A stretch of 64,000 bases of DNA from NCBI RefSeq assembly GCF_002798015.1, contig NZ_PGTZ01000007.1:762222-826221 (forward strand), read 5' to 3'. The stretch's first letter is position 1. Each line of letters begins with the position of its first letter. The stretch is from Luteimicrobium subarcticum. GTDB lineage: Bacteria; Actinomycetota; Actinomycetes; Actinomycetales; Cellulomonadaceae. The translations under genes and the position numbers were made by a program. The notes beneath the pieces were generated by a model. It was not told where the DNA came from and did not search any database. It saw nothing but the letters and a program-made list of their open reading frames with translations. This document shows, one piece after another, positions 9,001 through 17,409 of the stretch.

Positions 9001-10344
9001 TCAGCCGAGGCCGAGAGCCTTGTACGCGTCGACGGCGGCGTTCCAGTTGCTGTCGACGGTGCCCTTGCCCTGGACGTCGTAGGCGACGAGGGCGTCGGTC
9101 ACTGCCTTGTTGATCGTGAAGTAGTTCTGGCCCTTGAAGGGGGTCACGGTCACGGCCTTGGCGCGGTCGGCGAAGATCTTGCCGACGGGCGCGTTGTTGA
9201 AGAAGTCGTTCGTCGAGCTCGACACGGTGTCCGAGACCTCGGCGTCGACCTGGCTCGGGTAGTTGCCGGCCTCCTTGAACGCGCCGACCTGCTGGTCAGG
9301 AGCGGTCAGCCACGCGGCGAACTCCTTGGCCGCGGCCGTGTGCTTGCCCGCAGCCGGGACGACGAGGAACGAGCCGCCCCAGTTGCCGCCGCCGCCGGGG
9401 AAGACGTTCGCGACGTTCCAGCCCTTGACGCCACCGGCGTTGTCCTCGATCGAGCCGGTCATCCACGGCGGGCAGGCCATCGTGGCGAAGGCGTCGTTCT
9501 GGAAGGACTTGCTCCAGTCGTCGCTCCACTCCTGGTTGTGCGCCGACAGGCCCTTGTCCTTGGACTCGGTCGCGACCTTCGTGAAGAGGTCCTTGATGGT
9601 CTGGTTGGTCGCGAGGTCCTTGGGCGTGCCCGTCGACTCCTCGTACGGGTTGGCGATCTGACCGACCATGGCCTGGTAGGTGCCCTCGGAGCTGTCGTAC
9701 CAGGCGACCTTGCCGCCGGACTTCTGCACGAAGTCCTCGCCGACGGAGAAGTACTTGTCCCAGGTGGAGTCCGCGCCGCCGAGCAGCTCGGCGACCTTGT
9801 CGGGATCGGACGGCAGGCCGTACTTCGCGAACAGGTCCTGGCGGTAGCAGATGGCCTCCGGGCCGATGTCCGTGCCGTAGCCGAGGAGCTTGCCGTCGGG
9901 CGCGGTGGCCTGCGCCGTCTTCCACTGGAGCCAGCGGTCCTTGAGGGAGTCGTCCGTCAGGTCAGTGAACTTGTTCTCGTACTGGAGCACGATCGGCATC
10001 CAGTCGACGTCGACGGCCTGGACGTCGGCGAGGCCGGCGCCGCCCGCGGCGAGCTTGGTCGTGAAGTTGTTCTTCGCGTCGTCCGAGGTCGCGGCGATCG
10101 TCTGCTTGATCGTGACGTTCGGGTGCGCCTTCGTGTACTCGTCCAGGAGGTCCTGGGTGTAGCCGAAGTTGTTGAAGGTCGCGACGGTGAGCGTGATCTT
10201 CTCGTTCGGGTCCTGCGTCTTGGCGTCGGACGAGCCGGACGAGCCGGACGAGCACGCGGTCAGGGCGAGCGCGAGGGTCGCCACGCCTGCGCCGACCGCG
10301 AGGGCGCGGCGGCGGGGGCGAGACGGGCGGAGATGCGTCAACAC
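9001..10344 (-). CDS. cebE: Extracellular sugar-binding lipoprotein of the ABC importer, CebE-type
   Basis: This 447-residue solute-binding protein (family 1) has a lipoprotein signal. Arg residues are followed by a hydrophobic stretch and the lipobox LTAC (Cys about residue 31), then a Ser/Gly linker, and NEKITLTVATFNNFGY begins the binding fold. It should be tethered outside the membrane and hand cellobiose to CebF/CebG. The start chosen is GTG at 10342-10344, with GGGAG 5 nt upstream. The open frame extends to 10509, but that extension would run through the operators and promoter and would spoil the signal peptide. It is the first gene of the cluster; stem-loops follow its stop codon. Substrate identity is inferred from the CebR-like boxes and the GH1 neighbour. 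Confidence 0.9.
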   Translation of the reverse strand: MLTHLRPSRPRRRALAVGAGVATLALALTACSSGSSGSSDAKTQDPNEKITLTVATFNNFGYTQDLLDEYTKAHPNVTIKQTIAATSDDAKNNFTTKLAAGGAGLADVQAVDVDWMPIVLQYENKFTDLTDDSLKDRWLQWKTAQATAPDGKLLGYGTDIGPEAICYRQDLFAKYGLPSDPDKVAELLGGADSTWDKYFSVGEDFVQKSGGKVAWYDSSEGTYQAMVGQIANPYEESTGTPKDLATNQTIKDLFTKVATESKDKGLSAHNQEWSDDWSKSFQNDAFATMACPPWMTGSIEDNAGGVKGWNVANVFPGGGGNWGGSFLVVPAAGKHTAAAKEFAAWLTAPDQQVGAFKEAGNYPSQVDAEVSDTVSSSTNDFFNNAPVGKIFADRAKAVTVTPFKGQNYFTINKAVTDALVAYDVQGKGTVDSNWNAAVDAYKALGLG

Positions 10345-10429
10345 GGTGACTCCCTTGTCTGGGCCGTGACCGACCAGGAGCGGTCGGTCGCTGGTGCGCC
10401 CCGAGCGGGTCGGAGCGGGATCTGAGACG

Positions 10430-10443
10430 TGGCAGCGCTTCCA
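10430..10443. promoter_or_regulatory. CebR-like operator box 1
   Basis: TGGCAGCGCTTCCA matches the CebR/CelR consensus TGGGAGCGCTCCCA at 12 of 14 positions. It lies about 85 bp before the cebE start, downstream of box 2 in the direction of transcription. Confidence 0.75.
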
Positions 10444-10452
10444 CCCCGGTTG

Positions 10453-10466
10453 TGGGAGCGCTTCCA
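10453..10466. promoter_or_regulatory. CebR-like operator box 2 (best match)
   Basis: TGGGAGCGCTTCCA matches the CebR/CelR consensus at 13 of 14 positions. It lies just downstream of the TTGACA promoter, where a bound repressor would block early transcription. Box 1 starts 23 bp away, about two helical turns. Confidence 0.85.
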
Positions 10467-10503
10467 ACGTGCGGGGATCACCGTGGCCCTTCGGCGGTGC
10501 CGA

Positions 10504-10509
10504 TGTCAA
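10504..10509 (-). promoter_or_regulatory. Likely -35 element of the cebEFG-bgl promoter
   Basis: TTGACA on the minus strand is a perfect -35 hexamer. The -10 region would fall around 10475-10487, but no strong TANNNT is visible there, so the exact start site is open. Boxes 2 and 3 flank this element. Confidence 0.5.
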
Positions 10510-10522
10510 CCCTCTGCTGCGG

Positions 10523-10536
10523 TGGAAACGCTCCCA
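10523..10536. promoter_or_regulatory. CebR-like operator box 3
   Basis: TGGAAACGCTCCCA matches the consensus at 12 of 14 positions and lies upstream of the TTGACA element. Its centre is 70 bp from that of box 2, so looping between the two is possible. Confidence 0.7.
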
Positions 10537-10669
10537 TGACGCGTTAGCGCAGGTCAGGACGTTGCGCCCTCGATCGCCGTACCCAAATCGTTACGTCGCG
10601 GACCGTCGTCGTGACCGTCTTGCGACCTGGCCCGAGCCGCCCCCGACACGGCGGCCCCGACCCGGTGCG

Positions 10670-10675
10670 TACCCT
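10670..10675 (+). promoter_or_regulatory. -10 element for leaderless pdtaS
   Basis: TACCCT ends 6 nt before the GTG at 10682, the spacing expected when transcription begins at the start codon. Confidence 0.6.
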
Positions 10676-10681
10676 GGGTGC

Positions 10682-12169
10682 GTGCCTGCGATGAGCGACC
10701 TGTTGACCGAGGACGTCGACCTCACCCCGGCGGACGCCGAGTGGCTGCACCTCCTGGTGGGGGACTGGCAGGTGGTGTCGGACCTCGCGTTCGCGGACCT
10801 CGTGCTGTGGGTCCCCACGCAGGACGGCAGCTTCGTCGCCATCGCCCAGTGCCGTCCGAGCACGGGGGCGACCGTCCACTACGACGACATCGTCGGCAGC
10901 CGTCCGCCCGAGGGCCAGCTCCCGCAGCTCGCCCGTGCCCTCGCCGAGAGCGAGATCAACCGCGCCCGCGAGCCCCGGTGGCTCGGTGCGTACGCGGTGC
11001 GGGAGGAGGCGATCCCGGTCGTGCACGAAGGGCACGCGATCGCCGTCCTCGCCCGGCAGACCAACCTCGGGTCGGGGCGCACGCCCAGCCGGCTCGAGCT
11101 CAACTACGTCGAGGCGGCCGACGACATCGTCGCCATGATCGCCCGCGGCGAGTACCCCTCGCGAGGCGCGGCCACCGGCCAGCGCCGCGGCGCACCCCGC
11201 GTCGGCGACGGGCTCCTGCGGCTCAACTCGGAGGGTGAGGTCCTCTACGCGAGCCCGAACGCCCTGAGCTGCTTCCACCGCCTCGGCATCATCGGCCCGC
11301 TCGTGGGCCGTGCGCTCGTCGAGATCACCACCGACCTCATCGAGCACCAGGACAACACGACCGTCGACGAGTCCATGCCGCTCGTCGTGACCGGCCGCGC
11401 CCCCTGGCGCACGGAGATCGAGGCGCGTGGCGTCACGCTGTCGCTGCGGGCGCTGCCCCTCACCGAGCACGGCCAGCGCATCGGTGCCGTGCTCCTGTGT
11501 CGCGACGTCACCGAGCTCCGGCGACGCGAGCGCGACCTCATCACGAAGGACGCGACGATCCGCGAGATCCACCACCGGGTCAAGAACAACCTCCAGACCG
11601 TCGCCGCGCTCCTGCGGCTCCAGGCGCGCCGCATGAACGTCCCCGAGGCCCGCGAGGCGCTCGAGGAGGCCATGCGCCGCGTGGCCACCATCGCGATGGT
11701 CCACGAGAGCCTCTCGCAGACGCTCGACGAGGAGGTCGAGTTCGACGACATGGTGAGCCGGGCGCTCCGGCTCGCCGCTGACGTCGCGTCCGCCGGCACC
11801 AGCGTGCGGACCGTGCGCGAGGGCGGGTTCGGGCTCATCCCCGCCCAGGACGCGACCCCGCTCGCGCTCGTCCTCACCGAGCTCGTCACGAACGCCGTCG
11901 AGCACGGGTTCGTCGGGCGGTCCGTCGGGACCGTCGAGATCATCGCGGAGCGCGCCGAGCGCAGCCTCGCGGTGACCGTGCGGGACGACGGCACCGGTCT
12001 CCCCGACGGCAAGGGGCCCATGACCGGGCTCGGGACCCAGATCGTCAACACCCTCGTCACGAACGAGATGGGCGGCACCATCGAGTGGACCCCGCGCCCC
12101 GAGGGCGGGACGTCCGTGCGCCTCGAGGTGCGCCTGCGCGTGGGCAAGAGCGTGCCGGGCGCCCTCTGA
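10682..12169 (+). CDS. pdtaS: Sensor histidine kinase of the PdtaS type
   Basis: This 495-residue soluble kinase shows the PdtaS layout. An N-terminal GAF-like sensor (about 1-150) is followed by a PAS domain (about 180-285), a HisKA_2 phospho-acceptor helix with IHHRVKNNLQ (His297/298) and a C-terminal HATPase_c domain with N-box LVTNAVEHG (about 401) and a DDGTGLPDG G-box. In mycobacteria PdtaS phosphorylates the ANTAR-domain antiterminator PdtaR and responds to redox, copper/NO or nutrient cues. No pdtaR gene is in this window. The start is set at GTG 10682 because a TACCCT -10 element lies 6 nt upstream (leaderless); ATG 10691 is the alternative. A terminator follows its stop. No membrane segments are seen, so it acts in the cytosol. 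Confidence 0.9.
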   Translation: MPAMSDLLTEDVDLTPADAEWLHLLVGDWQVVSDLAFADLVLWVPTQDGSFVAIAQCRPSTGATVHYDDIVGSRPPEGQLPQLARALAESEINRAREPRWLGAYAVREEAIPVVHEGHAIAVLARQTNLGSGRTPSRLELNYVEAADDIVAMIARGEYPSRGAATGQRRGAPRVGDGLLRLNSEGEVLYASPNALSCFHRLGIIGPLVGRALVEITTDLIEHQDNTTVDESMPLVVTGRAPWRTEIEARGVTLSLRALPLTEHGQRIGAVLLCRDVTELRRRERDLITKDATIREIHHRVKNNLQTVAALLRLQARRMNVPEAREALEEAMRRVATIAMVHESLSQTLDEEVEFDDMVSRALRLAADVASAGTSVRTVREGGFGLIPAQDATPLALVLTELVTNAVEHGFVGRSVGTVEIIAERAERSLAVTVRDDGTGLPDGKGPMTGLGTQIVNTLVTNEMGGTIEWTPRPEGGTSVRLEVRLRVGKSVPGAL

Positions 12170-12197
12170 GGCACCCTGGAGCTCGCCGCCTGGACAC

Positions 12198-12237
12198 GCC
12201 GAAGGCCGCCACCCTCGACGGGGCGGCGGCCTTCGGT
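12198..12237. terminator. Bidirectional terminator between pdtaS and the whiB1-like gene
   Basis: GCCGAAGGCCGCC and GGCGGCCTTCGG form a 12-bp GC-rich stem with a 14-nt loop between two convergent genes. No T-run follows, as is common in actinobacteria. Confidence 0.75.
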
Positions 12238-12247
12238 GCGGCTCGGG

Positions 12248-12496
12248 TCAGCCGGCGCGGCGGGCGCGCGCGGTGCGACGCTTCAGCGCGCGGCGCTCGT
12301 CCTCGGACATGCCGCCCCAGACACCCGCGTCCTGGCCGGACTCGAGAGCCCACTTCAGGCACGTGTCGACGACGTCGCAACGACGGCAGACGGCCTTCGC
12401 CTCTTCGATCTGCTGCAGTGCGGGACCGGTGTTGCCGATCGGGAAGAAGAGCTCCGGGTCCTCGTCGAGGCACGCGGCACGGTGACGCCAGTCCAT
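12248..12496 (-). CDS. whiB1: WhiB-family iron-sulfur regulator, WhiB1/WblE-like
   Basis: This 82-residue protein has the four Cys of the [4Fe-4S] site (one in AACLDEDP, then VCRRCDVVDTC) and the G[VI]WGG turn followed by the basic tail SEDERRALKRR. The start MDWRHRA, the DPELFFPIGN segment and the length match WhiB1 of mycobacteria and WblE of Streptomyces. WhiB1 binds the primary sigma factor and is a nitric-oxide-sensitive, usually essential regulator. The start at 12496 has AAGGAG at the right distance. A frame extension to 12547 would add 17 residues unlike the family. It is transcribed alone and convergent with pdtaS, across a shared terminator. Confidence 0.93.
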   Translation of the reverse strand: MDWRHRAACLDEDPELFFPIGNTGPALQQIEEAKAVCRRCDVVDTCLKWALESGQDAGVWGGMSEDERRALKRRTARARRAG

Positions 12497-12823
12497 CTCA
12501 GCTCCTTGGAAGAACAGGGAACGACACGCTTCACGGGCGCGGACCATCGGGGACAGGTTGTGTCTTCGAGGTGTGTCCTCGCGGCCAGGCGGGCCGGCGG
12601 GACGGCGCGAGCGTCAGCGGAGTTCCAGCGGGTTTGTTTGCTCTGGTATCAAGTGTGCGCGGTCGACGGCCGTCTGCACAAGGGTTACGGAATGGTTTCT
12701 GTCGCGTTGCGCGGAGACCTTCCTCACAACAGCGCGTGTCTCCGCATCCCTGCGGCGCGTCTCCGAGGCTGTCGGACGGCCCCGGCACCCGGGCGCTGCC
12801 GTGACTGCGCGAGAATCAGTGGC
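12497..12823. other. 327-bp region upstream of the whiB1-like gene
   Basis: No protein-coding signal was found here. It should contain the promoter of the minus-strand whiB1-like gene, including a relatively A/T-rich patch around 12635-12700 (GGTTTGTTTGCTC, GGTTACGGAATGG). No convincing -35/-10 pair could be chosen. The promoter of the following membrane-protein gene also ends in this region. Confidence 0.5.
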
Positions 12824-13408
12824 GTGAGCACCCCACGACGTCCCCGCACCGACGCGTCCGGCCCGTCCTCCCGCCGGCGTGCGGACGGTTCGCCCGTGGA
12901 CCGGGCACCCGCGGACCCGGTCGCCGCCGCGGCAGAGCCGGAGGCGCCAGGGCCGGACACCGCGGAGACCTCCGGGCGCCGCCCAGGCGTGGTGACGGTC
13001 GTCGTCGGCGCGGTGGCGCTCGAGGCGCTGGCGCTGGTCGTGGCGTGCGGCGTCCTGATCGGGGCGTGGGTGACGGGCGGCGTGGACTCCGTCGGCTCGG
13101 CCGTCGCGCTCGTCGTGCTCGGGCTGGGCTTCGCCGCGATCCTCGGGGGCTCGGCCCGCGCCCTGCTGCGCCGTCGCCGGTGGGCGCGGTCGCCGATCGT
13201 CACCTGGCAGCTCCTCCAGGGGCTCGCGGCGTTCACCGCCGCCGGGCAGTTCTCGGCGGCGGGAGCGCTGGCAGCGTGGTGCGTCGTCGGCCTGTCGGCC
13301 GTGGTGGTCGTGCTCCTCCTGACGCGTCCTGCGGTCCGCTGGACGACGGACGGGACCGAGAGCGCGGAGGGCGCGGGCAGCCGCGGACGATCCGGGATCG
13401 TCAGATGA
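12824..13408 (+). CDS. Small integral membrane protein of unknown function
   Basis: This 194-residue protein has a disordered Pro/Arg/Asp-rich N terminus (about 1-50) and four hydrophobic segments at about 52-75, 82-105, 125-145 and 148-168, followed by a short hydrophilic tail. The start is GTG at 12824; GAGAAT lies 7 nt upstream, suggesting a leaderless mRNA. No family is recognised beyond the general look of small actinobacterial membrane proteins. Its 3' end overlaps the stop of the convergent FtsK/EccC-like gene by 8 nt. Confidence 0.7.
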   Translation: MSTPRRPRTDASGPSSRRRADGSPVDRAPADPVAAAAEPEAPGPDTAETSGRRPGVVTVVVGAVALEALALVVACGVLIGAWVTGGVDSVGSAVALVVLGLGFAAILGGSARALLRRRRWARSPIVTWQLLQGLAAFTAAGQFSAAGALAAWCVVGLSAVVVVLLLTRPAVRWTTDGTESAEGAGSRGRSGIVR

Positions 13409-16400
13409 CCTGACCGCCGGGTGCGTCACGCGTGCCGTCGGGGCCGACCACCACGACCGGGACGGCGTCCCCGGCGCCCAGCAGCACCCCCGCCCCCGGA
13501 GCCGGGTCGGCGTCGAGGGTCCAACGGGTGTCGGCGCCCGCGGTCCGGCGTCCCACCGCCGCCCCGAGCACCAGCACGAGACGTCCGACCCGGTCCGGTG
13601 CCGCGAGGGCGCCCGTGGTGCGGTGGAGCGCGTCGACCCCCGCGGACAGCGCCAGGACCGCCGCACCGGCCTCGCCGCGGCTCGCCCACGCCGTGTCGAC
13701 CAGGGTGCGCACCGCGGCGGGTGCCGTGTCCGCGTCGTCGATCACCACCGTGCCGCCGTCACCGGTGAGAGCGGCGGTGAGGGCCGCGACGCCCGCGTCG
13801 TCCCATCGCGTCACGACGGCTGCACCGTGCGCGCCGGCGCGGCGCGCGAGCAGGGCGTCGACGGTCGCGACGAGGCGGACCCGCCGACCCTGGACGAGCC
13901 TCCCCAGCGCGTGCGAGCGTCCGGACGAGGGCGGTCCGACGACCAGGAGCCCCTGGCCTGCAGGCACGGGGACGCCTGCGGGCGCCGCGGAGGTGTCGGG
14001 GTCGCGCCGGTGGGCGAGGAGCGGAGCGTCACCAGCGTCCGCACCGCCACCGGCGCCCGGACCACCACCGTGTCCCGTCCCGGGTCCCCTCCCGTGGACA
14101 CCGCGGTCGCGCACCTCGCCGGCGGGCACGACGTCCGCCTGCGCGACCTGGCACGCGCTCGCACGCCCTGCGGTGAGGCAGGCTCCCCGGCCGGGCAGCG
14201 CCCGGCGGCCGGCGAGGTCGGCCGGCATCCCCAGCAGGAGGTCGTCGTGCCGGTCGCCCGTGCCCAGGACGACGACCGTGCCCGCGACGAGCCCGCGCGG
14301 CGTCGTGGCGGCGACGGCGAGCCGGCGCGGCCGCTCCAGGACCGCGTCGAGCGGCGCGCTGTCGCCGCCAGTGGGGCACGCGACGAGCGCGGCCCGCCAG
14401 CGTTCGACGCCGTCGACGACGACGAGCGGCGGGACCGTCCCGCCGGGTGCGGCGTCCCGGGGGTCGGCGGAACGCAGCAGGAGCCGGGCGCCGCGGGACG
14501 CCTCGCGCAGGTCGGCGACGACGACGTCGGGCCGTCCGGCGAGGTCCGCCCAGTCCGCGTGGTCCGTGGCGAGCACGACCGCGGTGGCCCCTGGTCGTGC
14601 GAGGTGGGCGGCGACGGTCGTCCGCAGCGTGGTGGTGCGCCCCGAGCGTGGCGGGCCGGCGACGACGAGCGGCCCGCTCGCGGGGTCCCACCGGAGGGCG
14701 TCGAGACGTTGCTCCGCCACGACGTCGACGAGCCCGAGCGCGAGCGCTGCGGTAGGTCCCGCAGTGAGCCCCGCAGCGGGACCGTTGCGAGCGGTCGTGG
14801 CCTCGTGGTCGTCGCGCGGGAGCGTCGCGGCGCGCAGCGGATGGGGGAGCGGCGGGGCCCACGGTCGTCGCGGGCGCGGCATCCCTGCGGCGGCCGCGCG
14901 GCACGCGGCGACGAGAGCCTCGGCCACCGGGACGGCGGCGTCGGGTCCCGACGCGGGTGCCGCGCCCCACGCGGGCGCGCGCCGCACACCGTCGTCACCG
15001 GGTGCGCTGCCCGCGTGCGCGGCCTGGAACGGTTCGGGGGCTGCGGCGCCCCGGCGCAGGATCGCGCGTCCCGGGACGGTCTCGAGGAGCGCGGCGTCCG
15101 GGACGCCGAGCGTGTCGTAGGAGTCGGCGGGGTCGGACGTGCGGAGCGCGACCCGCAGGGAGACGTTGGCGCGGACGTCGGCGGACACCGCGCCCGCGGG
15201 ACGCTGTGTCGCGAGCACGAGGTGGATTCCGAGCGACCGTCCCTGCGCGGCGATGCGCAGCAGGCCGGGGAGCAGGTCGGGCAGGTCGTCGGCGAGCGCG
15301 CGGAACTCGTCGACGACGACCACGAGCCGCGTGAGACGGCCCTCGTCGGTGTCGAGGGCGGTGTCGAGGCGGGTCAGGCCGGCGGCGGCGAGCAGACGCT
15401 CGCGGCGGTGGACCTCGGTCCGCAGGCCGGCGAGCGCTCGGGCGGCCTCGTCGGCGTCGAGGTCGGTCACGCGCCCGACGACGTGCGGCAGGTCGGCGCA
15501 CGCGCCGAAGCTCGCACCTCCCTTGAAGTCGACGAGGGCGACCGCGACGTCCTGCGGCGAGTGCCGCAGTGCGAGCCCGAGCACGAGCGTCTGCAGGAGC
15601 TCCGACTTGCCTGAGCCGGTCGTGCCGGCCACGAGCGCGTGCGGGCCGTCGGTGGTGAGGTCGACCTCGACGGGGCCACCCGGCCCCACGCCGAGCACCG
15701 TCCGCAGCCCGGCGGGGGGGCGTCGCCACGCGTCGGTGGCGGCCGCGAGCGCCCGTGCGGGATCGATGCCGAGCAGGTGGGTGAGCGACACGTGGTCGGG
15801 CAGCCCGGTCGGACCGCCCGGCCGGGGCCGGCCGCTGACGTGGCGGAGGGCGGCCTCGGCGACGTGCGGTGCGATCCCGGGTGCCGGTTCGACACGCTCG
15901 GGGGCGGCGCGGGGACGCCAGCGCACGACGGCGGCGTCGACCTCGGCGGTCGCGCACCATGCGGGGACCTGCGCGGACGACCGCAGCAGGAGCAGGACGG
16001 CCCGGTCTCCCCGCCGCGACCACGTGCGGGTGGTGGCTGCGAGGGTCGCCGGGCACGGGCGGCGGAGGTCGACGACGAGGAGCGTCCCGGCGGGCACGTC
16101 GTCGCGGCGCACGTCGAGGCGTGCCGCGGTGCCCGACCAGCGCAGCCACGCCCAGTCCGCGGACGCGGCGTCGGGGTGGTGCACGACGACGTCCCGGCCG
16201 GCGAGCACGGCGGCGAGGACGAGCGTGCGCGCGAGCGCAGCGACGGGACCGGAGGGACCGACGACCGCGAGGTGCGGGCCGAGCGGCCGTCCGGGGACGG
16301 CGGGCACGGTCGTGTGGTCCGGCGGCCCGCTCGTCGCCGAGGCGCCCGAGAAGGCGCCCGGCACGGTCCCGGTCCCGGTCCCGGACCCGGACCCGGACCC

Positions 16401-17390
16401 GGTGCCGGCGGCGGCGGTGTCGAGGAGGGCGCCTGCGACGAGCACCGCAGGGTCGACGAGCACGGCGGGGAGCGCGCCACGCTCGGCGCGGTCGGGGCGC
16501 CGCGGCGCGAGCAGGGCGACCGGGCCCAGCAGCCCGAGCAGGGCGAGCCACGGGCGCCCGCTCATCGCGGCGAGGCTCACGGCGCCCGCGGCCGGTGCGA
16601 GGGCGGTCGCCCACGTGGCCGGGGACGTGAGCCGGGCCCGGTGGTCGGGCGTCGCCTCCGGCACGCCCGGGCCGGGCGGGGTCGCGCGCTGCGCCGGCAC
16701 GCCGGCGTGCACCGGCCCGCGGAGCACGACGACGTTCCCGTCGACGTCAACCGCACGGCCGGCGCGCCACCGGCGGGGACGACCGGTCCACCACGGTCCG
16801 CGTGCGCGCGCGCCCGCGCCGAGCCAGCGACTCGTCCGCGTGGCGCGCACGACGACGTGGTGTCGGCGCGGGTGCACGCGCAACCCGAGCGCGGCGGCGC
16901 TGCCCGGGCCCACCGGGTGGAGCGTGCCCGCGTCGGGGCCGGCGACGACGGCGAGGTGCGCGGGTGCGTGGAGCAGCGCGGTGTCGGGCGACGGCTCGTG
17001 CGGACCGTCTGCGGCGCGGCGCGGGCGCTGCCGGGGTGCGGTGTGCAGCGTCGCGCCGCCGACGAGGGGCGGGACGCCGACGGGGTGGGTGTCGGGCAGG
17101 GCGCGGCCGTCGACGTGGAACGTCGCGCGGGCGAGCTCGGGCCGCAGGAGCAGGTGTGCGAGCGCGGCACGGACCTCCGCGACGCTCGCCCCGACGGGTA
17201 GGAGGACGTCCTCGCCGGGCGTGACCTCGACACGGACGGTGCCGGCGGCCGCCCCCCGGTGGGGACGAGGGTCGGCGCGGGACGAGGGCGGGGACGGCGC
17301 GAGCACCCGCCGATCGTGCCGCGTGGTGGCGCCCGGGACGCCGACGACGCCGTCCGCGGGGAGGACCCCGTGGACGGCGTCGTCGGGCAC
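13401..17390 (-). CDS. FtsK/SpoIIIE-type ATPase resembling EccC of type VII secretion
   Basis: The protein has 1329 residues. An N-terminal region (about 50-240) resembles FHA- or ubiquitin-like modules. One or two membrane helices follow (about 258-296), then an inactive-looking region (about 365-500) and the main FtsK/SpoIIIE ATPase. That ATPase has Walker A GTTGSGKS (about 589-596), an ALVDFKGGASF segment and Walker B RLVVVVDEFRAL (about 690). Two further P-loop domains carry altered motifs, GPPRSGRTT (about 905) and GPPSSGRS (about 1160), with Arg in place of the catalytic Lys. Three tandem ATPases downstream of membrane helices is the EccC/YukB layout. No WXG100 or other ESX gene is in the window. 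The GTG start at 17390 lies 19 bp after the ABC permease stop with a weak ribosome site, so a later start is possible. Substrate and role are unknown. Confidence 0.8.
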   Translation of the reverse strand: MPDDAVHGVLPADGVVGVPGATTRHDRRVLAPSPPSSRADPRPHRGAAAGTVRVEVTPGEDVLLPVGASVAEVRAALAHLLLRPELARATFHVDGRALPDTHPVGVPPLVGGATLHTAPRQRPRRAADGPHEPSPDTALLHAPAHLAVVAGPDAGTLHPVGPGSAAALGLRVHPRRHHVVVRATRTSRWLGAGARARGPWWTGRPRRWRAGRAVDVDGNVVVLRGPVHAGVPAQRATPPGPGVPEATPDHRARLTSPATWATALAPAAGAVSLAAMSGRPWLALLGLLGPVALLAPRRPDRAERGALPAVLVDPAVLVAGALLDTAAAGTGSGSGSGTGTGTVPGAFSGASATSGPPDHTTVPAVPGRPLGPHLAVVGPSGPVAALARTLVLAAVLAGRDVVVHHPDAASADWAWLRWSGTAARLDVRRDDVPAGTLLVVDLRRPCPATLAATTRTWSRRGDRAVLLLLRSSAQVPAWCATAEVDAAVVRWRPRAAPERVEPAPGIAPHVAEAALRHVSGRPRPGGPTGLPDHVSLTHLLGIDPARALAAATDAWRRPPAGLRTVLGVGPGGPVEVDLTTDGPHALVAGTTGSGKSELLQTLVLGLALRHSPQDVAVALVDFKGGASFGACADLPHVVGRVTDLDADEAARALAGLRTEVHRRERLLAAAGLTRLDTALDTDEGRLTRLVVVVDEFRALADDLPDLLPGLLRIAAQGRSLGIHLVLATQRPAGAVSADVRANVSLRVALRTSDPADSYDTLGVPDAALLETVPGRAILRRGAAAPEPFQAAHAGSAPGDDGVRRAPAWGAAPASGPDAAVPVAEALVAACRAAAAGMPRPRRPWAPPLPHPLRAATLPRDDHEATTARNGPAAGLTAGPTAALALGLVDVVAEQRLDALRWDPASGPLVVAGPPRSGRTTTLRTTVAAHLARPGATAVVLATDHADWADLAGRPDVVVADLREASRGARLLLRSADPRDAAPGGTVPPLVVVDGVERWRAALVACPTGGDSAPLDAVLERPRRLAVAATTPRGLVAGTVVVLGTGDRHDDLLLGMPADLAGRRALPGRGACLTAGRASACQVAQADVVPAGEVRDRGVHGRGPGTGHGGGPGAGGGADAGDAPLLAHRRDPDTSAAPAGVPVPAGQGLLVVGPPSSGRSHALGRLVQGRRVRLVATVDALLARRAGAHGAAVVTRWDDAGVAALTAALTGDGGTVVIDDADTAPAAVRTLVDTAWASRGEAGAAVLALSAGVDALHRTTGALAAPDRVGRLVLVLGAAVGRRTAGADTRWTLDADPAPGAGVLLGAGDAVPVVVVGPDGTRDAPGGQVI

Positions 17391-17409
17391 CGGCCTGTGG
17401 ACGAGCCCG

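Larger units (their letters stand above)
10345..10681. other. Divergent regulatory region between cebE and pdtaS
   Basis: These 337 bp hold no gene. They carry three CebR-like boxes, a TTGACA -35 element for cebE on the minus strand, and the -10 element of pdtaS at the right end on the plus strand. Confidence 0.8.

Noticed and set aside
10345..10509. Upstream extension of cebE to an ATG at 10509
   Set aside because: It would cover two operators and the promoter region, and it puts 55 residues before the lipoprotein signal.
12614..12720. A/T-rich patch upstream of the whiB1-like gene as a defined promoter
   Set aside because: TTGATA and TTGTGC occur, but no -10 element at a proper distance could be matched.
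16360..16412. GGACCC/GGTCCC-type short repeats in the EccC-like gene
   Set aside because: They encode a Gly/Ser/Thr linker in frame, which explains the pattern.
13401..17390. Naming the FtsK-like gene eccC of an ESX system
   Set aside because: No other ESX component is present and two of three P-loops are altered, so only resemblance is stated.
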